The translations under genes were made by a program, and so were the position numbers. DNA of 62,709 bases from Frigidibacter sp. RF13 (GTDB lineage Bacteria; Pseudomonadota; Alphaproteobacteria; Rhodobacterales; Rhodobacteraceae): assembly GCF_026626305.1 (NCBI RefSeq), contig NZ_JAPNUE010000014.1, forward strand, positions 1 to 62,709. The letters run 5' to 3'. This document shows positions 37,622-47,065 of this stretch, one piece after another; the first letter of the stretch is position 1, and each line of letters opens with the position of its first letter. The notes below the pieces were generated by a model. The model ran no database searches. It worked only from the letters and a program-made list of their open reading frames with translations, and was not told the DNA's origin.

Positions 37622-39715
37622 ATGCTGCTACTTGGTTTGAGCCTTGGCCTGACCGCGAGAGGCGGCGGTGGCGGCGGCGTCGCCCCCGCGGCGTTTTCGA
37701 TCAATGCCGACGGCTGGTCGGCGACCTATGCCTCGCCACCGGCGTTTGACCCCGTCGGCTCGCCGGAGACTTTCACGGTCGCGCGCGCGGGATTCAATGC
37801 CGCCGGATCGCCCGTGAGCGTCAATGATACCGTGACGTTCATGAAGCGTCTGCGTGAGCCCTATCCGAACCAGGCGACGCTGACCGCCGATCAGGTGGCG
37901 CTGTCCGACTATGTCTATGCCAGCGACACGATCAGCGGGGTTGCCAACAATTCGACGCGACCGGCACCGAAGCCGATCGCGATGTGGGTGACGCGCGACC
38001 TTCAGCATGTGAAGTCAAACAGCCTTGCGGCCAGGCTTGCCGTCGTTCATGCGCATGGCCGGAACGGCAGGCCGGTGGCGGCGGTGAAGTTCATCGCCAC
38101 CGACGGCATCAACAGCGTCGAGCAGACCGTCAGCGCGATGTCGTCCCGGCAGTGGGCAGCATCCGGCCTTTATGGCGCCTATTTCGAATGCGCTCTCGAT
38201 ATCTCGACCCTGACGCAGGGCGCGCTCTGCACGCTCGACGCCATGATCTACCCCTGGGTGGGCGCGGCGTTCCAGCTGAGCGTGGATGCAGATGCCTATC
38301 CATCGGCAAACCTCACGACACAGCGCTTCCTCTGCGACCGGACCGGGGCCTATGGCACGGCCTATGCCTATGTCGATGGCGTGGGCGCCGGGACGCCGCA
38401 GGTCTCGACGACAGCCGCGACGGCAGAGGCCAACCCATATGCGACCGTCGCGGCGGCGGCGGCGGCGATCCAGACCTTTAATAACGCGAACTTTGGCCGC
38501 AACTCTGCCTCTGGCGGCATCATCCGGCTGAAGCCCGGCACCCACAATCGCACGACCTTCTCGTCGGTGGTGGTCACCGAGGTTCCGCTGGTGATCGAGG
38601 CCGACACGATCGCCAACAAGGCGAGCGTCATCTACAGCGACAATGCGACGAGCGTGACGAACGGCCTGCCGGACAAGACGGTCTGGCGGAACATGACCTT
38701 CCGCCGCGCGGGTGGCGCCAACATCATCTTCTTTGATGCAAATGCAACGCTTGCGAACCTCGACTATCTCTGCGCGCTGGAAAACGTCCATATCGACCAG
38801 AACGGCCAGTCGGCCTATGACGCCTGGTTCTATCGGCTGGGGCGGCTGTGGCTTGAGGATGTCACCGGCGGCTGGGCGAATATCTTCAACCATTTCTCGA
38901 CCACGACGAAACATATCCATTTCGTCGGCTCCTCCGGCGCGTGGAATGCGACCGGAGCCTATGCGGTCTTTGCAGCGCGCATCACCAACGCCAAGATGCA
39001 GTCCTGGGCGGCGCAGACCAACGGGCAGGCGACGGTCGGTTTCCACATGGGGTTTTCCTTCCTTTCGAGTGCGGTCAATGGCAATGCGCTTCTGTCGCTC
39101 GACGGATCGGGCGACAGGGGCCTTGGCCTTGCCATGACGGTCTTTGAACAAAGGTCCGGCCTGTCGGCCCCCGCGCTGAGGATCAGCGCGGACAACAACC
39201 TGACCCCGACCGAGAACGCGGTTCGGGTCGGACTTACCGTCGTCGGGGCGAGAACAAACGAGCTTTATCAGGACACGGGTTCGACCACGGTCGCGAAATC
39301 GGGCTACGAGGTCGGCTGCGTCTATCGGGGACGCAATATTAAGTCGGACCTTTTCGGTACGCCGAACGGGGCGCGGGTCGGCAACTGGCCCGCCGTCTTT
39401 CAGGCGGGCTGCCGCCGCAACGCCATCATCCGGGGCGGTCAGGACAACGTGACCCCGGGCACCGCGGGGGCGTGGGTCGGCGAGGTGATAGCCCTTGGCG
39501 GGCAGTATGGCACCGACGCCTCTCCCTTGTCCGTTGCATGGACCGCAGACGCATCGTTCGACGGGACCGGCGCCGGAAACGGGGACTATCGCCCCGGCGC
39601 GGGGTCAGTGCTGGGCGCGCTGCCGGCACTCGACGTACACTATCCGATCGACATGCAGGGCCAGCCTCTGGCCACCGACGGCACGGCCGTGGTCGGGGCC
39701 TTGCAGGTCACCTGA
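37622..39715 (+). CDS. Orphan beta-helix-like protein, phage-fibre or exoprotein type
   Basis: The 697-residue product begins MLLLGLSLGLTARGGGGGG, a short hydrophobic start followed by a glycine run that I have seen at the head of phage structural proteins in Rhodobacterales; it is not a convincing signal peptide. The body is rich in Asn, Thr, Gly and Ala with repeated strand-turn periodicity, and residues around 240-480 (SGGIIRLKPGTHNR to WANIFNHFSTTTKHIHFVG) look like a right-handed parallel beta helix. No catalytic motif is recognised. The neighbours are unrelated, so it stands alone: a remnant phage tail or surface gene, or a carbohydrate-active exoprotein, are both possible. Confidence 0.75.
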   Translation: MLLLGLSLGLTARGGGGGGVAPAAFSINADGWSATYASPPAFDPVGSPETFTVARAGFNAAGSPVSVNDTVTFMKRLREPYPNQATLTADQVALSDYVYASDTISGVANNSTRPAPKPIAMWVTRDLQHVKSNSLAARLAVVHAHGRNGRPVAAVKFIATDGINSVEQTVSAMSSRQWAASGLYGAYFECALDISTLTQGALCTLDAMIYPWVGAAFQLSVDADAYPSANLTTQRFLCDRTGAYGTAYAYVDGVGAGTPQVSTTAATAEANPYATVAAAAAAIQTFNNANFGRNSASGGIIRLKPGTHNRTTFSSVVVTEVPLVIEADTIANKASVIYSDNATSVTNGLPDKTVWRNMTFRRAGGANIIFFDANATLANLDYLCALENVHIDQNGQSAYDAWFYRLGRLWLEDVTGGWANIFNHFSTTTKHIHFVGSSGAWNATGAYAVFAARITNAKMQSWAAQTNGQATVGFHMGFSFLSSAVNGNALLSLDGSGDRGLGLAMTVFEQRSGLSAPALRISADNNLTPTENAVRVGLTVVGARTNELYQDTGSTTVAKSGYEVGCVYRGRNIKSDLFGTPNGARVGNWPAVFQAGCRRNAIIRGGQDNVTPGTAGAWVGEVIALGGQYGTDASPLSVAWTADASFDGTGAGNGDYRPGAGSVLGALPALDVHYPIDMQGQPLATDGTAVVGALQVT

Positions 39716-40168
39716 GCGCACGGCGCCGACGTCGGCATGACTATGGAAAACACTGCCTTCGGGCGGACCACGGCTGACGAGCGGATCCCACAAGCGGGGC
39801 TATTCCGGAACCAGAAGCTGTCAAGAAGGCTGCAGCTGCGACCGTCCGCTTTCCGCCACTACGGTCCGGCGAAGCAGATGGACGCTTGGTGGTGAAATCA
39901 GCGAACTTGCGGGGTTGGGTCCGCGCTCGCTGACCTGAACGGAGTTGCCGCAGGTTGCAGCCCTGTGGCCCGAGGATGCCATTCAGTTTCACCGGTATCG
40001 GAACATGGCGGACATTTGTGGGCCGTATGGTGCCGAGCCTTCGGCGAAGGGCGCTTGCCAACACCTTGGCAGACCTTCAGGCACCTGCACGCAGGTGGCG
40101 GCAAGGGTGCAGGTAGCCATGCGTCCATCAGCTGTGGAGCTGAAAGAAAGAAATATTATTGAGATCAA
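39716..40168. other. Non-coding region between the beta-helix gene and tRNA-Thr
   Basis: No gene is supported in these 453 bases. Short frames on both strands are interrupted and of low quality. The stretch gcacctgcacgcaggtggc (about 40080-40100) contains a small palindrome (cacctgcacgcaggtg). The last 30 bases before the tRNA are AT-rich (gaaagaaagaaatattatt). The region may be worn mobile-element DNA beside a tRNA, but I cannot identify any gene. Confidence 0.45.
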
Positions 40169-40243
<75 letters not shown>

Positions 40244-40333
40244 GCCGTTTGGTGGGGCGCGGTTTAGTGGCAAATCCGGGCGTGCGCAAGGGCAATCTGG
40301 ACCCTTTTTCCGATCCGCTGTAGGAAGGCGGGC

Positions 40334-40489
40334 ATGGATGAAAAACCGGGAAAGGCCGAACGCGAACCGACGCGGGAGGAGCGCCGCAAGGCCGCTCTCA
40401 GGGCGAACCTGCAGCGCCGCAAGGCGCAGGCGCGGGCGCGCAGCGACGGGCAGGCTGACGGGACCGGGACCGAAAAAGAAGAAAGCTGA
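40334..40489 (+). CDS. Small charged protein upstream of murA
   Basis: A 51-residue frame, ATG to TGA, lies nine bases before murA. The product starts MDEKPGKAEREPTREERRK and is almost entirely Arg, Lys, Glu, Ala and Gln (AALRANLQRRKAQARARS), so it should be one amphipathic or charged helix with a disordered tail. A ggaaggcgggc stretch precedes the ATG. Small proteins of this type are found in front of murA in related genomes, in my recollection, which argues that it is real. Function unknown; it could bind RNA or ribosomes, a guess from charge alone. Confidence 0.7.
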   Translation: MDEKPGKAEREPTREERRKAALRANLQRRKAQARARSDGQADGTGTEKEES

Positions 40490-40498
40490 GGCAGGCAG

Positions 40499-41767
40499 AT
40501 GGATTCTATTCTGGTGAAGGGCAACGGGCCGCTGCGGGGCACGATACCGATTGCGGGGGCGAAAAATGCCTGCCTCGCGCTCATGCCCGCGACACTCCTA
40601 AGCGACGAGCCGCTGACGCTGACCAATGCGCCCCGGCTGTCCGACATCAAGACCATGACGCAGCTTCTGCAATCGCTGGGCGCCGAGGTGACCTCGATGC
40701 AGGGCGGGCAGGTGCTGGCCTTGTCCTCGCACGACCTCATGAACCTGACGGCGGACTATGACATCGTGCGCAAGATGCGCGCCTCGAACCTCGTCCTTGG
40801 CCCTTTGCTGGCCCGGGCGGGGCGGGCGGTCGTGTCGCTGCCGGGGGGCTGTGCGATTGGCGCCCGGCCGATGGACCTGCATATCGCGGGGCTCGAGGCG
40901 CTCGGCGCCGAGATCGAGCTGAAGGACGGCTATCTGCATGCGGTGGCGCCGAAGGGGCTGAAGGGCGCAGTGATCGAGCAGCGCTTTGCAAGCGTGGGCG
41001 CGACCGAGAATATCGTGATGGCGGCGACCCTGGCCAAGGGCATGACGGTCCTGAAGAATGCCGCGCGGGAGCCCGAGATCGTCGATCTGGTGGCCTGCCT
41101 GCGCGCGATGGGCGCCCAGATCGAGGGCGAGGGGACGGGGACGATAACCATCGAGGGCGTGGACCGGTTGCATGGCGCGACGCACCGGGTGGTGTCGGAC
41201 CGGATCGAACTTGGCACCTACATGATCGCGCCCGCGATCGCCGGGGGCGAGATCGAGCTGCTGGGCGGGCGGCGCGCGCTGCTGGGGTCGTTCTGCGACA
41301 AGCTGGAAGAGGCGGGCGTTCATATCGAGGAAACCAAGGCGGGCCTGAAGGTTGCCCATGCCACGGGACGGGTGAAGGCAGTCAATGTGAAGACCGAGGT
41401 CTTCCCGGGTTTCCCCACAGACCTGCAGGCGCAGATGATGGCGCTTCTTTGCACCGCGCATGGCACGTCGGTTCTGGAAGAGACGATCTTCGAAAACCGC
41501 TTCATGCATGCGCCCGAACTGATGCGGATGGGCGCGCAGATCGATGTGCATGGAGGCCATGCCACCGTGACCGGGGTCGGGAAGTTGAAAGGCGCGCCGG
41601 TGATGGCGACGGACCTGCGCGCCTCGGTCTCTCTGATCCTCGCGGGTCTCGCCGCCGAGGGTGAGACGCTGGTGCGCCGGGTCTATCACCTTGATCGCGG
41701 CTACGAGCGGCTGGAAGAGAAGCTCGCGGGCGTGGGTGCGCTGGTCGAGCGGATCAAGGAGGAGTGA
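40499..41767 (+). CDS. murA: UDP-N-acetylglucosamine 1-carboxyvinyltransferase MurA
   Basis: MurA transfers enolpyruvate from PEP to UDP-GlcNAc, the first committed step of peptidoglycan synthesis. The 422-residue length is standard. Cys118 in [11 protein letters not shown] is the active-site cysteine targeted by fosfomycin; the N-terminal GAKNACL and the C-terminal [15 protein letters not shown] motifs are intact. The stop overlaps the DUF2948 start by one base. This begins the long plus-strand block to yacG. Confidence 0.97.
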   Translation: MDSILVKGNGPLRGTIPIAGAKNACLALMPATLLSDEPLTLTNAPRLSDIKTMTQLLQSLGAEVTSMQGGQVLALSSHDLMNLTADYDIVRKMRASNLVLGPLLARAGRAVVSLPGGCAIGARPMDLHIAGLEALGAEIELKDGYLHAVAPKGLKGAVIEQRFASVGATENIVMAATLAKGMTVLKNAAREPEIVDLVACLRAMGAQIEGEGTGTITIEGVDRLHGATHRVVSDRIELGTYMIAPAIAGGEIELLGGRRALLGSFCDKLEEAGVHIEETKAGLKVAHATGRVKAVNVKTEVFPGFPTDLQAQMMALLCTAHGTSVLEETIFENRFMHAPELMRMGAQIDVHGGHATVTGVGKLKGAPVMATDLRASVSLILAGLAAEGETLVRRVYHLDRGYERLEEKLAGVGALVERIKEE

Positions 41768-42243
41768 TGGCGGACGCGCGGTTCGAGGACGGCAAGGAGG
41801 CGGCGCTGAGCCTGAAGGCGGAGACGGCCGACGATCTGCAGGTCATTTCGGCGCTGGTGCAGGATGCGGTTCTGTCGGCGACCGACATGGCGTGGGACCG
41901 TCGCGGGCGGACCTTCTCGCTTTTCCTCAACCGCTTCCGCTGGGAGGATCGTGCCCAGGCAGAACGCGAAGGGCGGCCGTTCGAGCGCGCGCGGGCACTT
42001 CTGGTGATCGGTGGAGTGCTGAAACTGGCGAGCCAGGGCTTTGACCGGAAGGACGGCGATGTCATCCTGTCGGTCCTGTCATTGGCTTGGGAGCCATCGG
42101 CCGACGGCGCTGGGCGGCTTCTCCTGACGCTTGCGGGAGACGGGGCGATTGCCGCGGAGGTCGAATGCCTTGACCTGACCTTGCGCGACGTGACCCGGCC
42201 CTATGCGGCGCCATCGGGGCACGCGCCGGCGCACCCGGAATAA
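41767..42243 (+). CDS. DUF2948 family protein
   Basis: The 158-residue product belongs to DUF2948, a family found nearly only in alphaproteobacteria and usually between murA and hisD, as here. Its recognisable segments are DDLQVISALVQDAVLSATDMAWDR and FSLFLNRFRWED. The ATG at 41767 overlaps the murA stop by one base, so the two are translationally coupled. No catalytic motif is visible and no function is known. Confidence 0.9.
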   Translation: MADARFEDGKEAALSLKAETADDLQVISALVQDAVLSATDMAWDRRGRTFSLFLNRFRWEDRAQAEREGRPFERARALLVIGGVLKLASQGFDRKDGDVILSVLSLAWEPSADGAGRLLLTLAGDGAIAAEVECLDLTLRDVTRPYAAPSGHAPAHPE

Positions 42244-42302
42244 AGTCGGAGTCGAGCGGCGGCCGGCTGCCGCCGGATGTGGGGCTGTGAAGGAGAGACC
42301 GG

Positions 42303-42773
42303 ATGGATCTGCGCCGCCTTGGCCCCGCTGACAGCGACCTGTGGCGCGATATCCGCCTAGAGGCGCTGAAACGCGCGCCGGAGCAGTTTTCCTCTTCCTT
42401 CGCGGATTGGGCGGAACGGCCTTTGGCGGATTTCGCCGGGCGGCTGGAAAGTGCGTCGGTCTGGGCCGTGATCGAGGCAGGCCGGGCAGTGGCGGTCGCG
42501 GCGCTGACGCCGGATGACGAGGCGCGGGCGCTGGGCTGGGTTGAATCGGTCTATGTCCGGCCCGAGGCGCGGGGCAGGGGTCTTGCGCAGGCGGTTGTGG
42601 CCCGGATCGAGCGCGCCGGACGTGAGCGCGGGTATCAGGAATTGCGGCTGGAAGTGCGCGCGGCGAACCCGGCGGCGCGGGGGCTTTATGCACGGATGGG
42701 GTTTCATGATGTGGCCGGGGCGGGCGCCAGTTGCGCCGGCAAGTGCGAGATCATGATGGCCAAGGCGCTCTGA
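42303..42773 (+). CDS. GNAT family N-acetyltransferase
   Basis: The 156-residue product has the GNAT fold with the acetyl-CoA-binding motif A VESVYVRPEARGRGLAQAVV, followed by ELRLEVRAANPAARGLYARMGF (motif B). The N-terminus (LGPADSDLWRDIRLEALKRAP) is common in small-molecule or amino-acid acetyltransferases, but the substrate is unknown. A good gaaggagagacc site precedes the ATG. It is inserted between DUF2948 and hisD, which are often adjacent in related genomes. Confidence 0.9.
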   Translation: MDLRRLGPADSDLWRDIRLEALKRAPEQFSSSFADWAERPLADFAGRLESASVWAVIEAGRAVAVAALTPDDEARALGWVESVYVRPEARGRGLAQAVVARIERAGRERGYQELRLEVRAANPAARGLYARMGFHDVAGAGASCAGKCEIMMAKAL

Positions 42774-42829
42774 CCGGGGCTTGAGCCTTGGTTTTGGCTT
42801 CCGTAAAGGGAGCGGGAAGGAGAAAGCCC

Positions 42830-44131
42830 ATGCCGCAGTTCCTGAATTCCGCCGACCCCGGCTTTGATGCGGCCTTCGCGGCCTTTCTGACCACCAAGCG
42901 CGAGGATGCGCCGGATGTGGATCAGGCGGTGGCGGCGATCATCGAGGATGTGCGGGCGCGGGGTGACCGGGCGCTGATCGAGCTGACGGCGCGCTTTGAC
43001 CGGCTTGAGCTGACGCCCGGTACGCTGGCTTTCTCGGACAGCGAAATCGAGGCAGAATGTGCGAAAGTGTCGTCCGAGGACCGGGCGGCGCTGGAACTCG
43101 CGGCCGAGCGCATCCGCGCCTATCACGTCCGGCAGATGCCGCAAGATCAGCGCTGGACCGACCCCGAGGGGGTGGAGCTTGGCTGGCGCTGGGGGCCGGT
43201 TTCGGCGGCGGGGCTTTATGTGCCGGGGGGACTTGCCTCCTATCCCTCGTCGGTCCTGATGAATGCGATCCCGGCGAAGGTGGCGGGCGTGGGGCGGCTG
43301 GTCGTGGCCTGTCCGACGCCGGGGGGGGTGGTCAATCCGCTGGTCCTGATGGCGGCGCGGCTGGCAGGCGTGGACAGGGTCTACCGGATCGGTGGAGCGC
43401 AGGCGATTGCGGCCTTGGCCTACGGGACGGAGACGGTGCAGCCGGTCGACAAGATAACCGGGCCGGGCAATGCCTATGTGGCCGCCGCCAAGCGCCGCGT
43501 CTTCGGGCGCGTGGGGATCGACATGATCGCCGGGCCGTCGGAAATTCTCATTATCGCGGATCGGGACAATGATCCGGACTGGCTGGCGCTCGATCTGTTG
43601 AGCCAGGCCGAGCATGATGAAAGCGCGCAGGCGATCCTTGTGACCGATGATGCGGAGTTCGGGCAGAGGGTCGCGGCGGCTGTCGACAAGCGGCTGGAAA
43701 GCCTGCCGCGCCGGGCGATTGCCGGGGCCTCGTGGCGCGACTATGGCGCGGTGATCACGGTGCGTGACATGGCCGAGGCGGCGGAGCTTTCGAACCGGGT
43801 GGCGCCGGAGCATCTGGAGCTGTGCGTCGCCGACCCCGAGGCGCTGGCGGCAAAGATCACCCACGCGGGCGCGATCTTCCTTGGCGCCTGGACGCCCGAA
43901 GCGATCGGCGATTATGTCGGCGGGCCGAACCATGTGCTGCCGACGGCGCGCTCGGCGCGGTTTTCGTCCGGCCTTTCGGTCATGGATTTCCTCAAGCGCA
44001 CCACCATCGCCCGCATGTCGCCCGAGGCGCTGCGCGCGATCGGCCCGGCCGCCGTGCGGCTTGCAACGTCAGAGAGCCTTTCGGCGCATGGTCTGTCGGT
44101 TCAGGCCCGTCTGGACCGTCTGAACGCTTGA
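42830..44131 (+). CDS. hisD: Histidinol dehydrogenase
   Basis: HisD performs the last two NAD-dependent oxidations of histidine synthesis, histidinol to histidine, using zinc. The 433-residue length is standard. The signature IAGPSEILIIAD and the zinc/substrate region EHDESAQAIL are present, as are the catalytic-region YVPGGLASYPSSVLMNAIPAKVAG residues. I chose ATG 42830 (MPQFLNSADP), which follows ggaaggagaaa. No other his genes are in the window. Confidence 0.97.
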   Translation: MPQFLNSADPGFDAAFAAFLTTKREDAPDVDQAVAAIIEDVRARGDRALIELTARFDRLELTPGTLAFSDSEIEAECAKVSSEDRAALELAAERIRAYHVRQMPQDQRWTDPEGVELGWRWGPVSAAGLYVPGGLASYPSSVLMNAIPAKVAGVGRLVVACPTPGGVVNPLVLMAARLAGVDRVYRIGGAQAIAALAYGTETVQPVDKITGPGNAYVAAAKRRVFGRVGIDMIAGPSEILIIADRDNDPDWLALDLLSQAEHDESAQAILVTDDAEFGQRVAAAVDKRLESLPRRAIAGASWRDYGAVITVRDMAEAAELSNRVAPEHLELCVADPEALAAKITHAGAIFLGAWTPEAIGDYVGGPNHVLPTARSARFSSGLSVMDFLKRTTIARMSPEALRAIGPAAVRLATSESLSAHGLSVQARLDRLNA

Positions 44132-44209
44132 CGGGGGCGATATTCCCGGTTTTGAAGGGCCAAGCGAATGTCCCGGGTCCTTGCCGGCCGGGAGGATGAG
44201 AGGCTGGCC

Positions 44210-44686
44210 ATGACCCGCATCTGCCATATCGAGATCGACGACCGCGGCCTCGCGCCGCCGACGCCGGAGATCGAGCAGGAAAGAAAGGTCGCGATCTTCG
44301 ACCTTCTGGAGGATAATTCTTTCGCCCTTCCCGGAAAGAACGGCCTGGATTTCCCCGGCCCCTTTCGGCTGGGGTTGGCGATCCGCGAGGGCCGGCTCGT
44401 CTTCGATCTGGCCTCCGAAGCGGGCGAGAAGGTGGCGGAATTCCACCTGTCGCTTGGCCCCTTCCGGCAGGTGGTGAAGGATTACTTCCAGATCTGCGCT
44501 TCCTATTTCGATGCGGTGAAACGCCTGCCGCCCGCCCAGATCGAGGCGATCGACATGGCGCGGCGCGGCATTCACAATGAAGGCGCGCGCACCCTGCAGG
44601 AACGGCTGGAGGGCAAGGCCGACCTCGACATCGACACGGCGCGGCGGCTGTTCACGCTGATCTGCGTCCTGCATTTCGGGGGATGA
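44210..44686 (+). CDS. UPF0262 family protein
   Basis: The 158-residue product matches UPF0262, an alphaproteobacterial family found directly after hisD. Diagnostic segments are RICHIEIDDRGLAPPTPEIEQERKVAIFDL and FHLSLGPFRQVVKDYF. Homologues have no known function. I chose ATG 44210, since the upstream in-frame ATG at 44168 adds a sequence without similarity. The stop is one base before the next start. Confidence 0.88.
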   Translation: MTRICHIEIDDRGLAPPTPEIEQERKVAIFDLLEDNSFALPGKNGLDFPGPFRLGLAIREGRLVFDLASEAGEKVAEFHLSLGPFRQVVKDYFQICASYFDAVKRLPPAQIEAIDMARRGIHNEGARTLQERLEGKADLDIDTARRLFTLICVLHFGG

Positions 44687-44687
44687 G

Positions 44688-45146
44688 TTGACGGGGAAGT
44701 TCCCGAGTTCGGTGCTCTTCTGCTGCGACCATAATGCCGTCCGCTCGCCCATGGCCGAGGGGATGATGAAGAAATTCTACGGTCATGCCGCCTATGTGCA
44801 GTCGGCGGGTGTGCATAACGATATGGAAATCGACGGTTTCTCGGTCGCGGTCTGTCAGGAACTGGGGATCGAACTGTCGCGCCACCGCTCGCGGTCCTTC
44901 GAGGAGATGCGCGACTGGGGCGACGATCTGTCGGGCTTCGACCTCGTGGTGGCTCTGTCGCCCGCGAGCCAAAGGCAGGCGCTGGAATTCACCCGCTTCT
45001 TCCATCTCGACGTCGAATATTGGCCGATCCTCGATCCGACCGGCATCGGCGAGACCCGGGAGGCCAAGCTCGCCGCCTACCGGCAGGCGCGCGACCAGAT
45101 CAAGGCGCGGATGCTGGAACGTTTCGGCCCGCCGACCGAAAGCTGA
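44688..45146 (+). CDS. Low-molecular-weight protein-tyrosine-phosphatase-like protein
   Basis: The 152-residue product carries the phosphatase loop CDHNAVRS (C13-x5-R19), and the acidic DPTG loop (ILDPTGIGE) that supplies the general acid. Related proteins act on phosphotyrosine or, in another branch, as arsenate reductases; the genomic position beside UPF0262 and infA is that of the Rhodobacterales phosphatase. The start is TTG at 44688, since no ATG or GTG is in frame before the loop. It is coupled to UPF0262 by a one-base gap. Confidence 0.87.
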   Translation: MTGKFPSSVLFCCDHNAVRSPMAEGMMKKFYGHAAYVQSAGVHNDMEIDGFSVAVCQELGIELSRHRSRSFEEMRDWGDDLSGFDLVVALSPASQRQALEFTRFFHLDVEYWPILDPTGIGETREAKLAAYRQARDQIKARMLERFGPPTES

Positions 45147-45245
45147 CCCACGAACTTATTGTTTCGGTGCGCGTGACACTTCCTTGGCCGCCGCGCGCGC
45201 GCGTGCTAGCCTGCCGCCCGGGTAGCTGTATCAGTGGGGCATCAG

Positions 45246-45911
45246 ATGCGATTCAATCCCGGACTTTTCATCCTGATTTCCGTGGCCGTGGGGCCTGCGG
45301 CACTGGCCAATGGCCAGACGCCGACCGAGGTCGCGCTTTGCGATCCGTTCCTCGCGCCGGGCGACAATAATGACGACAGCGGCAATGAGGAAGACCAGCA
45401 GACCGAGCGCCGCGTGCGCTATGATCTGGAAAAAAGCGAGCCCTTGACCAGCGAGGACGCCGTCATGGAGGCGATCTACGAGGAAAAATGGGACCTGGCC
45501 TCGCTTGCGCCGGTGGCGCGGCCCGCGATTTGCGAGGGTCAGGACAGCTATGTCGTGAACTGGGCCGAGGTCATGGGCAAGGACGATCGGGGCGAGGATG
45601 CGGTGATCGCGCGCGGCTTCTTCCGGATCGAGAAGGACGGGACCTTCCAGTTCGACTATGCCAAGCGGCCCTACACCGGCACATGGCAGTTCAAGGACGG
45701 CCAGATGGTGCTGGACGCGGGCTGGCTGAACCATGGTGAGCCGCTCGCCGCGACGGTCGAGAAGGTTCAGACGCCGGTCGAGCTGATCGGGTCGGATGGC
45801 GCGACCGACAGCTATCTGGAGGAGATCTACCGGGTGGGGCCGTTCCGGCTCTTGCCGCTGGATACGACGGCGCGTGGGGTGGTGCAGGACTGCGCCTGCC
45901 CTGTGAACTGA
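45246..45911 (+). CDS. Secreted hypothetical protein
   Basis: The 221-residue product has a Sec signal (MRFNPGLFILISVAVGPAALANG) and a mature part with an acidic, disordered stretch (DNNDDSGNEEDQQTE) and then a beta-rich region (FFRIEKDGTFQFDYAKRPYTGTWQF). Two Cys near the C-terminus (DCACPVN) and two earlier suggest disulfides. I do not recognise a family. The ATG at 45246 is chosen over GTG 45234 because it starts the signal peptide. It interrupts the conserved path from the phosphatase to infA. Confidence 0.7.
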   Translation: MRFNPGLFILISVAVGPAALANGQTPTEVALCDPFLAPGDNNDDSGNEEDQQTERRVRYDLEKSEPLTSEDAVMEAIYEEKWDLASLAPVARPAICEGQDSYVVNWAEVMGKDDRGEDAVIARGFFRIEKDGTFQFDYAKRPYTGTWQFKDGQMVLDAGWLNHGEPLAATVEKVQTPVELIGSDGATDSYLEEIYRVGPFRLLPLDTTARGVVQDCACPVN

Positions 45912-46076
45912 TCGGGAGAACTGACCGGGCGAACGGTCCCGCCAGCGGCGCGGCTGGCTGTCGCAAATCTCGGCCAAGGGGTCTTGCCCGGTCTTGCCCG
46001 GGCCGGGATAGCCGCGCTAGGCATGCCTGACAGCTTCGGCGCCGCAGCGCCGGGGCAAGCATGCCGGGGAGGGACC

Positions 46077-46472
46077 ATGAGCCAGACGACGATCGCGCGC
46101 TATTACGAGGCGTTCAACCAAGGCGACATCGACGCGATGCTCGCCACGCTGCACGCGGACTTCACCCATCACGTGAACGAGGGCGCGGCGCGGCTGGGCA
46201 AGGCGGCCTTCGCAGACTTCTGCCGCCATATGAGCGAGACTTACCGCGAGACCCTGACCGACATGGTGATCTTCGCGAGCGAGGACGGCACACGCGGGGC
46301 GGCCGAATTCACCGTGAACGGCACCTACCTGAAGACCGATCCGGGCCTGCCGGAGGCGCGGGGCCAGAGTTACATCCTGCCCGCGGGCGGGTTCTTCACG
46401 CTGAAGGACGGGCTGATTACCCGGGTGACGACCTATTACAACCTCGCCGACTGGATCCGGCAGGTGTCATGA
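46077..46472 (+). CDS. Ketosteroid-isomerase-related / NTF2-like protein
   Basis: The 131-residue product has the small NTF2/SnoaL-like cone fold: IARYYEAFNQGDIDAMLATL, an HHVNEG turn, and the C-terminal strands GGFFTLKDGLITRVTTYYNL. The substrate or partner is unknown. The ATG at 46077 follows ggggaggg. Its stop overlaps the start of the GNAT gene by four bases (ATGA), and a nitrilase-family gene follows; this three-gene order recurs in other proteobacteria, in my recollection, and suggests one pathway. Confidence 0.86.
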   Translation: MSQTTIARYYEAFNQGDIDAMLATLHADFTHHVNEGAARLGKAAFADFCRHMSETYRETLTDMVIFASEDGTRGAAEFTVNGTYLKTDPGLPEARGQSYILPAGGFFTLKDGLITRVTTYYNLADWIRQVS

Positions 46473-47056
46473 GCACTGAAGTCCATGTCCTGACCAGGGA
46501 GGCTTTCGCGGCCGCGCTTGACGAAGTGGCGCGATTGAGGATCGCCGTCTTCCGCGACTGGCCCTACCTCTATGACGGCGATCTGGAATATGAGCGGAGA
46601 TATCTTTCCGCCTATCTCGACAGTCGCGACAGCCTGGTCGTGGGCGCCTTTGACGGGACGCGGCTGGTCGGAGTGTCCACCGCCGCGCCGATGGAGGATC
46701 ATGCCGAGGAACTGGGCGCGCCGCTTCTGGCGCTCGGCTATGCGCTGGAGGAGGTCTATTACTGCGCGGAATCCGTATTGCTGCCAGAATACCGGGGCCG
46801 GGGGATCGGGCATGCCTTCTTCGATGCGCGCGAGGCGAAGGCCCGCGCGTTGGGGCGGAAATACATGGCCTTCTGTTCGGTGAAACGGCCGGAGGATCAT
46901 CCGCTTAGGCCCGTGAGCTTCCGTACCAATGACGCTTTCTGGCAGGGCCGGGGCTATGCGCCGTTGGAAGGGGTCTTTGCGGAATATGGCTGGCGGGATA
47001 TCGGGGCCACGGAAGAGACGCGCAAACAGTTGCAGGTCTGGTTCCGCGCCTTGTGA
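46469..47056 (+). CDS. GNAT family acyltransferase, coupled to the NTF2-like gene
   Basis: The 195-residue protein has the GNAT acyl-CoA motif (SVLLPEYRGRGIGHAFFDAREAKA) and a C-terminal part with FRTNDAFWQGRGY. The N-terminal RIAVFRDWPYLYDGDLEYERRYL is distinctive of a subgroup that is always near a carbon-nitrogen hydrolase, as far as I recall. Start and upstream stop overlap by four bases. Substrate unknown; with the nitrilase-family neighbour, attachment and removal of an acyl group on the same amine is conceivable. Confidence 0.87.
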   Translation: MSTEVHVLTREAFAAALDEVARLRIAVFRDWPYLYDGDLEYERRYLSAYLDSRDSLVVGAFDGTRLVGVSTAAPMEDHAEELGAPLLALGYALEEVYYCAESVLLPEYRGRGIGHAFFDAREAKARALGRKYMAFCSVKRPEDHPLRPVSFRTNDAFWQGRGYAPLEGVFAEYGWRDIGATEETRKQLQVWFRAL

Positions 47057-47065
47057 GGGAGATGG

